Assembly: GCA_021234535.1 (NCBI GenBank) | Contig: CM037832.1 | Span: 10,857,575 to 10,921,574, forward strand | From: Stichopus chloronotus | Lineage: Eukaryota > Echinodermata > Holothuroidea > Aspidochirotida > Stichopodidae | Direction of reading: 5' to 3' | DNA length: 64,000 nucleotides | Part shown: piece after piece, positions 1 through 11,955 of the stretch | Position numbering within the stretch: the first letter of the stretch is position 1 | Layout: each line of letters begins with the position of its first letter | Program-made: the position numbers and the translations under genes | The notes under the pieces: generated by a model | What the model was told of the DNA's origin: nothing | The model's database searches: none | The model's input: only the letters and a program-made list of their open reading frames with translations

Positions 1-397
1 TTGTAGAGACTTTAACAGTCCTTGTCAGTGTAATGGCTCAAGTCTCAAACTCTCAACGTTGAAGTTGTAGTGATTTTGCTTCTTGTGGGTATGTCATATA
101 ATTTTTTTCCCTAAATCAGTACTCACAAAGTCACGCATGTAGAGAAAATGGATCGACCCTGATAATTTATTCCTGTTAAAATCTGCTGGTGACTTGATTT
201 GGTGTAAAAATTCTCCAGTAAAAAACAGTTTCCAGGCTTCACATAGTTTGGGCAGGTTGTATCCCATCATTATCTTCTTCTCTTTTCCAATCCTTTTCTT
301 TCTGCTGCTCAAAGCTGTAGCTTTCATTTCTTCTTGCACATTATGTTCAATCTCTGTAAACTTTAATCGCCCATGTCACAAAGAGAAGCAAAGTTGA
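1..397. other. No recognisable feature
   Basis: Low-complexity AT-rich DNA with short frames on both strands and no recognisable motif, splice-bounded exon or repeat that I can match elsewhere in the window. Confidence 0.5.
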
Positions 398-545
398 AGG
401 GCACATTGAGTTGTGAAATTTAGTGGACTTTCCAAAAGCTATCCAGTGTCCCCTACATACCGATGACAAGTGGTCAAACTACGAGGATCTTCATGTGTCA
501 CATACAAATGAACATTAATGAGTAAGTCATGTAGGATTCAATTTA
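398..545 (+). repeat. T3 repeat, truncated copy
   Basis: This segment aligns with the first ~150 bp of the fuller T3 copies at 38854-39218 and 42627-42994. Shared landmarks in order are the CATTGAGTTG end motif, a 'GGTCAAACTA' word and 'ACATTAATGAGTRAGT'. It is preceded by TTGA where the better copy has TTAA. After about 545 the match is lost, so it lacks the distal end and inverted repeat. It carries no coding capacity. The family name T3 is mine, and a database comparison has not been done. Confidence 0.6.
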
Positions 546-675
546 GTTGTTTGCTTATATTAAAGCTAAATAATCTTTTAGAGTAGTAGCAACAAAATGT
601 AATGAACATTACTGTATTTATGGTTTGGATGTGCTGTTTGAAGACAAACAATTTGCCTTTATCGTTTATCTTCCA

Positions 676-1000
676 ATGTTCTCTTCCATTTGATCCCAAT
701 CTGCAAAAGGACATTTATGCCACATCTCTTTCAGGAGAAATATCATGACAATTAGAGTGTTAAGTACAGTACAATGTAGAAACAAGAGTGATTTAGTTTT
801 TTCGGCTAACAAGTTCGTGGAACTGGACCCCGTAGTAATTGTGCATCACTTCCACTGCAAACTACCGCAATGAACGCCTATGCAAATGTATTACTTTTTG
901 AACTTGGGCAATTTTTTGACAAATAGACCCAGCTCGGTAGTTTCTGTGGCTCTTCCTTTTGTGTACTTTTAAGACAGCAGGAATAACAGCACCATCTGCT
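676..1000 (-). repeat. T4 repeat, copy 1
   Basis: A diverged copy of a repeat also seen at 21293-21643 (same orientation) and 49058-49530 (opposite). Landmarks are CTTCCATTTGATCCCAA, then TTTCAGGAGAAAT, TTAGAGTGTTAA, CAATTTTTTGACAAATAGACC and finally GGAATAACAGCACC next to TTAA at 1001-1004. Reading on the minus strand, the region near 690-710 resembles a splice acceptor (TTGCAG) followed by a short open stretch that is also present in the other two copies. It could be a TTAA-inserting non-autonomous element or a duplicated intron-exon border. Confidence 0.55.
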
Positions 1001-1004
1001 TTAA

Positions 1005-4000
1005 CCTGAGTCATCTTTTGATGGGATATCTCCATTAAATTCCTTACAGAGCCAATTAGAATCAAGACCATTCATCTGTAAAAGATGAAGTTTTCCAATT
1101 TCTTCTGTGATTGTTAATGATGTAAGTTCGGTAACAGTAATTGATGATTAGGATGTACACTGTAATTATAATAAACACAACTTAGGCACTCTCACTTACA
1201 ACCACAGGCTTCTTGAGGGCCTATCGGCCTACAAATATTCTGTGATACAAATGCAATTCTCTTTTTTTACAGTTCATGCCAGCAGCCAGCTTGTGTTGAA
1301 TGCTGTTTGCACACATGTACAGTATTATTTATCTTACATAGTGACACAGTAGCATTTGGCAGAGTATGTCATGTGTTACTCAAACCACCATTGGTTACAA
1401 GAGTAGCGTACCTCTCGTGCAGTGCATTAGTTTTGGTGGAACCATAGCTTAGGAAATGAAAATCATGATTATACATGTCTTGCGAGAAAATGAGAACCTT
1501 ACTTACTGGGGTGAATGTATGGTTTTGAATTTTTTACAACATTTAGCACAAAATTCAAGTACTTTTCCTTGCAATCCTGCTGTTTTATGAGATGTGGATA
1601 GTTGGAAATTGTTCCTACCAAAAACTCTGTGCAGTTGTAACATTGCAGACTTTGAGCTCGAGCTCAATTTTTTTTTAAAGATTTCAGCGTACTGCTCAAG
1701 CCTTGTATTGCTTTCAGGATATTTGTTTACAGTCAGTGGACATCAAACACCAAGCACTTTACATGTTGGGGCAGGGGTGTTCACTTTTATGACTGAGTTA
1801 ACAAATAAAAATTAACAGAATTTGTTATAGCCAACAGGCCTATGACACTTTCATCACATCTGTTTGCTACAGCCTACAGGTTTAATATAAGTGTAAATAG
1901 TAATTGTTCAAAACCTCAGTGTAGCTATTGGGTGCAATTTTAATTTTTCCAGGAATATTTTCCTTTATTGTAGGTCTTTTGTGATGTAGGTAAGCATTAC
2001 ACGTTGGTGGATATTAATTTTGAGTAATTAGACCAGTTGTCTTCAGGAATCAGACCGGTGATGTTCATTTTCATGTGTTAGCTTCATTTGTTGGGCCACA
2101 AGTCAGCATTTGCACTGCACACCTTGGCACAGATGCCAAAATAAGAAGGAGAGTTTACTTGCAGAGTCAAAGATCCACATTTCTGAGAGTATGATGATGT
2201 GCTTTTAATATCATTTATTGCTACATTAGCTTATCTTCAACTACAAACTAACTTCACATAACAGTTTTGTATTCATATTCTCCCCAGTAGATATGTGTCT
2301 GTAAACATTCTGCTCAGTGTAAAACCAAGCTTTTATTCCTTGAATATGTGATCCTGTTTTATTGTGGGCTGGAGACACACCAGTGTAGGTCTCTTGGGCA
2401 ACAAGATTGCTTGTTTATCCCTGCAAATAGAAAGTTGGTGCAAATAAAATGTTGCAGACATTCATTAGTTCACTATTTTCACATGGGAGAAAATATGCTT
2501 GGGCCTACGGTCAACCAAATGTGGTTTCTTGATGCAGTGTCAATTGTCTATGATTGCCATTGCTCGTTGACCCTAATTTTCACTGAAATTGTTTTGTGTT
2601 TGAAGGCATGGAATACACCCGGTATGATATTTCCAATCAAGAACTCGAAGAGAACTGTCAGATTCCTTGTGTGATGTCAATGATCTTTTTGTTGAAGTAT
2701 GGCACCCTGGCTTTATCGTATCCTGCAAGTGGTCAGTGTTCCCATTTGAAACCCTGATGATCATGAGACATGGGCTTGTGTGGCTGTGTTGCTGGTCCTA
2801 TATTATAGCTACAGTACTTTGCAAATTGGGTTGCAGTGAACTGTTCAGAATTCTTAGCTGTCTGAAACAGTATTCTCATTGTAACTGCCTTTGAGCGTAT
2901 GTCGAACAAAACATGGTTAGCATTAACTGCAAGAACATGGCAGGCAAGGATGCTTTTTTTCCCCCTTTTTTTATGTGTGTGTTACCGTACTTTGAATGAA
3001 GACAGCACATTAATGTTTATGTAGGGGCCATGCCAGTATTTTTACTCCATGATCTCAGGAATTAGGCCTACTTTTAGGGCTGGCTGTGAGGCTTAATCAA
3101 GGAGATCCTGTCTATCTCGTACTTGGTACCTTTTCGCTTTAAAGTCGAACTGTCGCAGTGATTGTCTCCTATAAGTTTATAGCCTTACATGAATTGTAAC
3201 TACGGACCTGAATGTATTGCCGTCTGTCCTGCTTGTTTTGATTTCTCTGGCATCTTTTACACAACTGCCAGCCAGTTCGATTGTAAATTACATCAACATC
3301 AGCTTCCCATATGCAGAGCCCCTTCTTTCCCAAATCGTCCAGCAGTCAATGGCAGAGTTTTTTTGGCGATTTTCTTTTGGTTGAGATTCTTCTCTGGTAG
3401 ACGCCGTTTGTGCTGGATGTCTCAGTATCCCGGAATCTGCTCTCGTCGTTGTCTCAAAGTCTTTCGCCCGACGATGTTTACAGAGAGGACCCTTCCATTG
3501 GATGTTGATGTTATCTTGACATTTAGGTGAGGAGAACTAGGATTTATGTGCTTCATCGTAAGTCAACTAATTCTGTTAGCCTCAAAGCCTAATGTGGAGG
3601 CATTTTGTTTGTGTTAGCTCCAATTTGAAGGTATCTCTGAAGATGAAAGTAAAAGATGCTCTTGTTCATTGAGTTCTCTTCGAGGCTGCCATTCGATATT
3701 GCACTGCGTCGCTTTCGCAGTCTCAGTATTAAGTGAATGGAAGCCTTTAAGGACCTTTTTCGCAGTAATCTGTTTCATGTGTGACTTTCATCTGCACCAT
3801 AAACCTGAACAACGTTTTGAATCATGTTTCAGGTTAAAGCTACTTAAAATGACATGGTTTGACCACACTGGATATGCCTACACCAAGTCACATCATTCAG
3901 TGAAGTTTAAATCAAAGTCTTCAGAGAAGTGATCGTTAATTGGTACGCAAACATGCTTGGATTTACCAAAGAGTCTTGAAAAGACCAATTTTTTCTGTTT

Positions 4001-4380
4001 ATCACCCTTGCCTTTATATTGAAGGTGACCAGTTTTTATCTTCTTGGGAGCAGATGTGAGAAGCAAAACTCACAGGGGGAGCTGAAATAGATGAGCAAAT
4101 AATTAATTTGATATCACTTATGAATAAACGTGTGGACTTGATCTTTGAGTCATTTTGAAGTCGGATTGGTCTTGCGGTGTTCGAGGTGTAGTAATTTAAT
4201 TTGTTTGTCACAAGTGGTGAGACTCTAATTCTCAAAGACTTCAGTTGAGGAGCTTTTTTTTTTTTCTACGTTGAGGAATTGATCGTGCAAAAAATGGTGG
4301 ATGGAGCAACCTTTGTTGGTGATCAGATCTGATACAGTTACAGGTGAGTCACCTTTCTGTCTGTTTGTTTTCAACTGGGA
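1005..4380. other. Unassigned stretch, no gene seen
   Basis: No repeat with a second copy in this window, no RNA gene and no convincing exon is visible. A slightly more GC-rich patch lies at 3290-3530 with an open frame of about 110 codons and a GT at its end (TTTAG/GTGAGG). The composition is mixed, the predicted protein matches nothing I recognise and no acceptor is obvious, so I do not call a gene. Several T- and A-rich runs occur (for example near 1670, 2950 and 4255). Confidence 0.4.
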
Positions 4381-4384
4381 ATGA

Positions 4385-5160
4385 GCCCTGCTGTTTATGT
4401 GTATATATTTCAAACCAAGTAGACTTAAGGTCAACACTTTCGTGTCCGTGTATGATGAGCCTGTGTAAACAGTACTGTACTAAGTTTTAAGATTAAACTG
4501 ACTTAGTGTTTTAAAATAAGTGGACTTTTATATTACACTGCTGCATGTGTGTTTCCAACCAGTAGAAAATGATTACACTTTGTCTGTTTCTGTTTTGTCC
4601 AGTAGACTGAATGTTGCATTGTCTCTGAGTATAAACTTTCAAACTAGAGGACTTAAGATTTCACTTGTCTATCAGTGTGTCAAATAAGTACTGCACAATA
4701 AGAGTGCAGTGTCTGTGTTTCAAAACAGTATACACTAAGTGTTACTCTGCTGTAAGATTACACTGTTTGGTTACATTTCATACCAGTAGACTTCAAAATA
4801 TACTCCATACTAAGATCCTAAGATACAAACTGTCTGTTTGTGCGTTTTACACCATTGGAATCAGAGGACTTGGGATTGCTCTTCATGTCTGTATGTTTCA
4901 GCCCAGTAGACTTTAAGATTTAATCTGTCCTAAGATTAACACCCTGCACGTCTGTGTGTTTTAAATGAGTGGAATCGCTGGACTTGAGTTTGCTCTGTAC
5001 GTCTGTATGTTTCGATCAGCCCTGTAGACTGTAAGATTTAATCTGTCCTGAGATTAACACCCTGCAAGTCTGTGTGTTTTAAATGAGTGGAATGACTGGC
5101 CTTGAGATTGCTCTGTACGTCTGTATGTTTCAGCCCAGTAGACTTCCGACCATGCTTGAG
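4385..5160 (+). repeat. Degenerate tandem repeat array (114-118-bp higher-order unit)
   Basis: The words GTCTGTGTGTTT, CAGTAGACTT and AAGATT(A) recur about every 55-60 bp throughout. At the right-hand end the array is well conserved: 'GTCTGTATGTTTC' starts at 4887, 5001 and 5119, giving unit lengths of 114 and 118 bp. Each unit contains two half-units, one with CAGTAGACT and one with AAATGAGTGGAAT. Copies to the left are increasingly decayed. This looks like an old minisatellite with a recent local re-amplification at one edge. No coding function is indicated: frames through it are short and interrupted. Confidence 0.75.
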
Positions 5161-5239
5161 ATCTGAGTGTGTTACAGACTGGTAGTCTTTACAAGAATAG
5201 AACTATATTGCTTACACTGTCTGTGTGTTTCAAACAGTA

Positions 5240-7789
5240 TTGATGTTGTCCAAGCAGCAGTCACAAGTCAGTGGTGTCTATGTTTTTCCAACTAGTTGAC
5301 TTATCATTGGTTCTTTTGTTTAGTGCTGTATGTGTAAAATTATGTTGCAGCGAAGAAATTCTGTAGTTTTGTCAATCAACTTCCAAAGTATGGAAAGTTT
5401 GCCAGTCATTGCCTCCTCATGCCAAGTTTGACAAATTTTGGACTTACGACTTTCCAAGTTACTGCAATTCCAGACACATCTTTTTGATGCAACGTCCTGT
5501 TGATGGTCTCAGCACCAAACAGTTACGAAGGGCTCTTGTTATTGTCATTACAAGGCTTTGGTACAGATGTTTCCTGTGAATGTTATTTAGGAATGACAGC
5601 TAAGAATTTATGTTTACTTTTTGGTTCACTACAAATACCATACCATATTATTCCACCTGTGCATGATACATAGATATGCCTTGCAACTACTCTGATATAT
5701 CATTTATCTGCAAACTATTCTAGAATTGTCTAAAGTCTGTATTAATTCTGGCAAAGAACGAAACTTCCAGACGACATGATGCAAGTTGCGAAACAAATGA
5801 AAACAGCACACATACAGTATGTGCACTTGCACACTGATCATTGCAAGTGAAATGATACTTGTGGAGAAAGCTTGATTTCTTTGACAAGTGTTGAAGCAAG
5901 CACCAGAAGTTACATGCAACAGTGCCCTCATTATGATGTGAAAGGCAACAGTAACCTTGATTACGATGACACACTATTGATTACGATGACACACTATCGG
6001 TAGTTACGTAAATTAATGGGGTTTCGGTTACATGGTCTTCCTTTTAGGTTTCATAGTTTACATTCTTGGTTGGTATTGAAGGCATAGCTTTGTGGCTCAT
6101 ACTAGCTTGGTGTGTACTATTAAATGAACATCAAAGTCCACATGAACTTATATCCCTTCTATCAAACTTGGGGAAGTCAAATTCCTTTCCGCCTTGTCAA
6201 CAAATGGCTACAGCGATGATGTTGGCTATTAGTTGGTATGGGTTTATTATACACACATACTTTTATACCACAGATGCAGTTTCTCAGAACTCCTTTAAGT
6301 CCTCAAGTTTTCACAGGTTAACCTGCAGTGAATGAATACATTTGTATTGAATCATTGCAACATCATGGTATATACCTTTTTTTTTTTTTTGCTATATTTA
6401 CGGGTAATCGAGAATAACATTTATCTGAATATTATGACTAGTAGGAGTCATAATCCTGGTGGAATTTTTAAAACTATACAAATCCGCTCATAACGAGTGC
6501 TATTTGTGCACTTCACAGTTTGAATGGATGTTCTCTTGCAAGTTTACCAAATTTTAACCTTAAAATCTTGCATGGCCTTTGTTTACAACTTAGGCCTAAC
6601 CTGTGTCTGACAGCTTAGATTATTAGCAAGAAGCCTAATTCTTACACATCAACACTGTTTTGAGCCCTACATGTTCTATGCAATAATTCCTGCTCAAAGT
6701 ATAACATTGTATATGTGTAGGTGTTTGTGATGTCATTGAAACTAATGCCAAGTAGGAGTTGCAAGTACCTTCAGAGTCAGACCATTCAGGCCTTGAGTAC
6801 TCAACTTCAAAAGTACTGGAGTTGCCCAAGCCTACTGTAATATTGATTAGAAATGGACACACTTTATGTGTGGTTCAGGTACCCAGTCACTGACTGTCCT
6901 GCTCATGTTGTTTATTTGGCTGTATGGGCAACATTCCGTGTGGTATCACGCACCTGAGTGGGGGGCAGTTGTTTCGAATGTACTCGCCATACTTGGCAAC
7001 CATGGTAACTATGTTTGCTACATTGAAGACAGGTGAATCAATCAAATTGAGTGGTTCCAAGTCATTCTTAGTTGAGGTTTTGTAGGGCCACTGAACTTAT
7101 ACTGTAAAACCATTATACTGTAAAATCTTTGAGTCGAAAAACAGAATCTATAAAATTATTGAAAAGAAAAAGTGACCGTGCTTTTGTTGTTAATCAGTGC
7201 CCTTTCTCTGTATGTTTTACAATATGGACATTAAACAAACCACTCTCTTTGTCCATGTAAGTACCTCAGCTATAGAAAACAAGAGCACAAGATAAATGAA
7301 ATGTTAGCGTAAACAATTCAACCCATTGTGACAGCAAGATTTGCTGTAATAAATTTGGGACTCTATTAGACCACCAGACTTCCTCAAATGGCGGTATAAT
7401 GAATATTGAAGTATAAAATGAGAACTGAAAAGTTGAACATTTTTTCACCACGCTGACAAGAATGATTTTGTCTCAAAAATGCCATAAAATCTGTTACTAT
7501 CCCACAGACTAATGTAACAAATTTTGCATCTGAACTTCTTCAAAAACACAAAAATTTTCAAAAGTGAAGGGGGCACCCTCCCATTATACCGCCCTCGCAT
7601 GATCAGTGGCACATTATAACAAAAATGCATTTAGCCATGTGGTGGCATGTTATACACTAAAACAGTGTTGACATTTCAATTCAAGTCATTGTAGTTGGCT
7701 ATCTGATAACTAATGTGCATGTATGTGGAATACTGTTGTCTCTGTCTCACCAGTAGTATGTTGTTTGTGAAACGCTTATTGTGTTGTTT
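5240..7789. other. Unassigned stretch with one inverted repeat
   Basis: Apart from the 20-bp duplication at 5957 I see no gene. A perfect 12-bp inverted repeat, GGCGGTATAATG at 7390-7401 and its complement CATTATACCGCC at 7582-7593, brackets about 180 bp and might be the ends of a small decayed element, although no target duplication is evident. A poly-T run lies near 6375-6390. Confidence 0.4.
5957..5996 (+). repeat. Two-copy perfect 20-bp direct repeat
   Basis: The 20-mer TTGATTACGATGACACACTA occurs twice head-to-tail with no gap. It is a simple local duplication, too short to infer a mobile origin. Confidence 0.8.
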
Positions 7790-7798
7790 ACAATTTAA

Positions 7799-8047
7799 AG
7801 GCTGTAACGCATCACCCCAGACAGTAATAATTCTCCCGACCACCTACCTCTAGTCCCTCCCTCAGCCTGTCTTAAATACCTCCGCATGTGTAATCAAAAC
7901 AATGAATCCCTGTGTACGCTGTGTAATACGAGCTGCTCTGCATCTTTCAAATTTGCTGGCAATCTAAGAGTACTGTAACTTAGAACCAGTTGAGAATTTT
8001 CCTTTCAGGGAGGTAAAAATATAGCTTAGGGTGATGCCATACAGCCT
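7799..8047 (+). mobile_element. T1 MITE, copy 1 (TTAA-flanked)
   Basis: A complete 249-bp non-autonomous element. It starts AGGCTGTAACGCATCACCC and ends with GGGTGATGCCATACAGCCT, an imperfect 19-bp terminal inverted repeat. It is bounded on both sides by TTAA (7795-7798 and 8048-8051), a target duplication characteristic of piggyBac-type transposition. The interior is unique apart from its sister copies at 18463, 29461 and 53879, and contains no open frame of note. The piggyBac assignment is inferred from the TTAA duplication alone. A Harbinger-type element with a 3-bp TWA duplication is a less likely alternative. Confidence 0.85.
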
Positions 8048-8177
8048 TTAAGGTTAGTGGCCAGATCAAAATAACTAATTGTCAGATTCTAAAGGAAATC
8101 AGTGTGTTGGCCTCAGGCACAACTTATCACAAGTCAGGTGGTTATCCAGTAGAGTGTTTAACATTCTGATATTACAG

Positions 8178-8238
8178 TAAATATCAATTAACTTCACATC
8201 CTCACATACCTGTCTCAGCATAACAAATACACTCTCAT
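8178..8238 (+). repeat. Short dispersed repeat (second copy at 63305-63360)
   Basis: About 60 bp around ACCTGTCTCARCRYAACAAA and ACACTCTCA are shared with 63305-63360. It is too short to classify and may be a fragment of a longer element. Confidence 0.4.
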
Positions 8239-8358
8239 CTACCATCATCATCATTACTGTCAATCATCTTGGACCTGTCATCAGATACTTGATTTTGTCC
8301 TCTCCTGTGAGAAACCTTGCTCACTCCCACCTGACCCACTGCATGCCTCTGTCAACAT

Positions 8359-10095
8359 TAGGGTTGGGTGGTGCCAGTAAGAACCAATGTCGATACTTTC
8401 CCTGCCATTGTACCGGTATTTGTACTACAGTAGTACTGGTATCTTCCTCAGAGCACACATGCATTTCTGAAATGTTAACTTGGAAAATAAGTCATAAATT
8501 GATCCACTAAAGCATGTATCCAATATCACCCATCCACCTTCAATCTTTAGCATAAGTAAAGTTATAAGAGAAGAAATGTCAACATTTTTCCACAAGATTC
8601 TACGTTCTGCCAATCGCACATTCAATGTCAATTGGAAAAATAAAAATTTACACCTACAAATACAATCTGTCCGCAAAGTGACTTTGGATCGGATAAGAAG
8701 CTTGCATCTCTACAATACTGTGAATGTTTACTCTTAAAGCAGAGAAATCCTGGGAAACAAATCTTAGCAAAATATTGATGTACAGTGTGTATCAAGCTGT
8801 TTTGGAAAAGTTGACGAAATTATGTAGGCCATCATACTTTATCTCCAAGTGTTTATCCGTTACACTAACTTTAGGCACTTAGGCAGTATATATTCATATA
8901 TGGCTCCATGGTCCTGCTGGACCCATAGATCGCTGGTTGCTGAAAAGTACACCAGCCCACTGGACCTTTTTTCGTGGATCGATGTTAAAGTGTCATTGTG
9001 CTGTTTTGGTATGGCAGTACTCGAGAAATACTTTCTGCTGGGTACCGACGGTCAAAGGCTTTCATAAGTTCCTTGAAACCACTCTTCACCACTGAGCAAA
9101 TGGGTGTAGATTTCCTCGGCCAGGCAGTGCGTGACGTTGTCTGTGAGGGCCTTCCATTGCTTACCTCCCCTGTCATACTGATTGAAAGATGGGAGTGTCG
9201 TCCTGCTTTGATGGTGTTATAACTTTCATTACCGCAGTTTTCTTTGATGCCACTCCTTTAACCCAAGCAAGTTCCTCTTGATGCATATAGCCCTGAGATG
9301 TTTAAACATGTTAGAGGTATTTCCTCCCCTGGCCAAATATTCTTTGTGGCACTTTTTGCAATTGACCCTTTCAATGTCCCTAGGTTTCCATTGGGCCCTT
9401 TTCTGTAAGCAAAATGTCCATATTGATGAATTGAACAGAACTGTATAACGCACTGTGAAGTGCATAGCGGGTTATGCACGATCGTTGATGGGGAAGAATA
9501 TATTGACTGCCTCTAGGTTGATTTTTCGTGATATATTTTGTTTTGAAGTGGTCCATTTGACATTGATATGAGTGAGTATTTACAGCACCACATAACTGAA
9601 AAAGAAAAATAATTGGAAAAAAAAATGTTTGTTTCTTTTTGTCGGTACCTGTATCAATAATTTTTGATAATTTACCCGGGTACTGCGAAGTATTAAAAAA
9701 AAAACCGTACTCGCAGAAACTGATTCAGCCTCCGATACTGTGAGTACCACCGGTACTGCGAATACTGGTACTGACTTTCATACTGAGATAAAGTTAGGCC
9801 CTTTTGAATCGTACCTGTCACCGAAACTAATGTGAATAGAGCCACAAAATTAAATACGCCAGAATGACATCAGGTCGAGAGCATTAAGTGGAGCAAACAT
9901 TGGTTACATGTGCATGGGAAGGAGCAGGACTGTTTAGCTAATAATGCAGTGCAAGAACACTGCCAATAATGTTAGACTTTCATCGGGTACCAGGTAGTTC
10001 CGGTAATAGTACATGAAAATTTAAATTGCTACCGAGTAGAACCAGTTTCCAAAATACCGGCACCAACTTGAGTTCCAGAATACCGCCCAAACCTT
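8359..10095. mobile_element. hAT-superfamily DNA transposon, decayed copy
   Basis: A 1,737-bp element with three independent signatures. It is flanked by a perfect 8-bp target duplication GTCAACAT (8351-8358 and 10096-10103), the diagnostic length for hAT. It has imperfect ~16-bp terminal inverted repeats: it starts TAGGGTTGGGTGGTGC and its complementary end starts AAGGTTTGGGCGGTAT. Subterminal regions are rich in GGTACCGG/GGTACTG-like words (8375-8450 and 9640-10085), as in many animal hAT elements with ZBED-like transposases. The interior carries a minus-strand transposase relic at 8880-9465. At this length it is shorter than autonomous hAT elements, so the central and C-terminal part of the transposase has been lost. 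It cannot encode an active enzyme. Confidence 0.9.
8880..9465 (-). pseudogene. hAT transposase relic with BED zinc finger
   Basis: Three blocks in the correct order for a ZBED-type hAT transposase lie on the minus strand, but in different frames. Block 1 (frame ending at 9229) contains a BED finger: Cys36 and Cys39 in NCKKCHKEYLARGGNTSN, then His57 and Cys61, fitting Cx2C-Hx3C. Block 2 (8985-9176) reads SVVKSGFKELMKAFDRRY, the conserved segment that follows the N-terminal region in this family. Block 3 (about 8880-8945) reads ATSDLWVQQ, corresponding to the 'TTDLW' start of the RNase H-like fold. The catalytic core and C-terminal dimerisation region are absent. The intact family binds transposon ends and catalyses cut-and-paste. 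This copy is broken by frameshifts, stops and a large 3' deletion. Confidence 0.8.
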
Positions 10096-10119
10096 GTCAA
10101 CATGAGAAAAATTAATAGT

Positions 10120-10275
10120 TTTTTGTCTCTTGTGGTTCACTTCCTGACTGAATTGGTCATTGGCAATGGCAGATCCTTTTTTACTACAAATCCGTTAAAT
10201 AGAAGTGCAGACCCTATTTGGATGACGAAAGTGCAAAAAGTTATGCAAAATGTATGTCACAAATTACCAAAGGCA
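10120..10275 (+). repeat. Dispersed repeat, second copy at 46395-46550
   Basis: About 150 bp aligns with 46395-46550. Shared landmarks are TGACTGAATTGGYCAT, GAY-CTTTTT-AACTRCAAATC, GAAGAAAGTGCAA/GACGAAAGTGCAA and TTATGYWAARTGTATGT. The hAT element ends immediately upstream (TSD to 10103), so the transposon may have inserted next to or into this repeat. No ends or inverted repeats are defined. Confidence 0.5.
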
Positions 10276-10279
10276 TACG

Positions 10280-11890
10280 AAGCAATGTTAAAGTGGAGGG
10301 CAGCATAAGCTTTAGACTGTGCAACTTACCCGTACCCATAGACCAAAAATTTGTATTTTTTATGTTAAATGTCTTGGTTTTTTTTCCTAACAAGTAAGGA
10401 GGCATTAGAAAAAAATTTGCATAAACAATTGCATGCCTTACGTTGTGTGTAAACATGTGAAAGTGTACATTCAAAAATCTGGAAATCTTTGTTTTTGTCG
10501 ACCATAGTACACACCAAACCACAAGCAAGCAGGCACAGTAAATCAGAAAATATATTTTTGGGGGTGGGTGGAATGCTGGCAGGACTGTCTGAATGCTGCG
10601 CCACTATCACTTGGTACGGGAGGATTCAAGAAAATATTTGGTTAATACAGGCCCCCCGGATGGCCAGAAACGGCACTTTCTAGGTTGTTCTAAGCTGCAC
10701 GTACCCAGCTTCGAAATGGTGATCTCGTATCTGCGATTTCTCAGTTAATGAGGTAAAAAATCAACGTGTTTAACATGACAGTACATATGAGATGTGATGA
10801 GTTGATACAAGAATTATAAGGAATTATCCCTCTTCTTTCATTTTCTTGTCGCATTTGGCAAACATTTGTTGGTGATCATGCACTTCCTCTCCCCCCCCCC
10901 TTCTCACTTTTCTTCAAGATAAATTTGAAAAGAGGTCAATACTCTGAAGGATGAAAGCTGGATGACGAGGATGTTCGGTTCGAGGAAATATGTCCATGCA
11001 GGTTGTCAACCATTTGTTTCAGAATACTTTGAACTCATGTCAAAATAGTGACACAATAGCGACCAAACAAAAAGCGACCAAAGGTGTTTATGAAATGTGA
11101 TCTGTTGTGTTGGAGCTGTTGACGTAAACAACATTTGACACAATTTTCTCGGATACTTCATGATTCAAAAACATTGTTTCAAGTTTTCTGCTGTAGCATT
11201 TCTGTCTGTAACATAGTTAGGCTGCTAGGATTGTTTGTAAGAAAATTTTGGGATTGGTGAAATTGTTTGAATTCATGATGACTTAGACTGGCAGATACTT
11301 TTATGAAAACATTTTACTACAGTCTCAATGGTGATGTACAGCTTATTGAATTCCTAACCTTCTACGGTTGGCAAAATGCCCTCTTCATATTCAATATGGG
11401 GTTCACAGTTTAGTTCGCCTTTAGTTGTGTGACAAAAGTGAGGGAGATGGGCAAAAACAAACTTTTGCTTGTAAAAGTGCAGAGGGACAGTTCCTCCTCC
11501 CCCACCCCAGTTCTCACTCCGTTGACGACTTTTCCTCCTCTAACGTTTCTTCTACATCTTTATGACATTTTTATGATGTGTAGACACACACTGCTGTGCT
11601 CTCTCATCAAAAAGTTGAATTTTGCCACCGGGCAATTTAGTGTGGTTGTATGGCATGTTGTATGTTTCAATGTAGTTACACAACAGGTCGACACATTTTA
11701 GGTGTAATTCCCTCACTTGGGGAAGTTGTGTGATGATCACCGCTTCAATTCATTAGTAAGGACACATGTAATTCCTATCAGAGGAAAGATATGTCATGTT
11801 GGCTATTTGGAAATCATAGGGCAGTTTTGGAGAAACGTATCTTTTTATGGCAATCTTGATGGATCAGAAAGGTAATTTCTCAAAAAAATA
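10280..11890. other. Unassigned stretch, no gene seen
   Basis: AT-rich single-copy-looking DNA with a C-run near 10890 and no repeated segment or exon I can support. Confidence 0.4.
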
Positions 11891-11896
11891 CATCAT

Positions 11897-11955
11897 ATGC
11901 TTTTTAAAGATGTTGGTAGCTAGTAAATGACTGCTACCAACATCTTTAAAAGCAT
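11897..11955 (+). other. Imperfect hairpin, 23-bp stem
   Basis: The left arm (11897-11920) reads ATGC, a T/A run, then AAGATGTTGGTAGC. The right arm (11933-11955) is its reverse complement except for one missing base. The 12-nt spacer can pair further (AGT with ACT), leaving a 5-nt terminal loop. The 59-nt structure has the dimensions of a small miRNA precursor. It could equally be a miniature palindromic repeat or a chance inverted duplication. No known animal miRNA sequence was recognised in either arm. Confidence 0.7.

Noticed and set aside
3189..3530. 113-codon plus-strand frame ending near a GT
   Set aside because: Cys/Phe/Arg-rich with no recognisable domain, no acceptor and long pyrimidine-biased parts. 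Composition alone is insufficient to call a gene.
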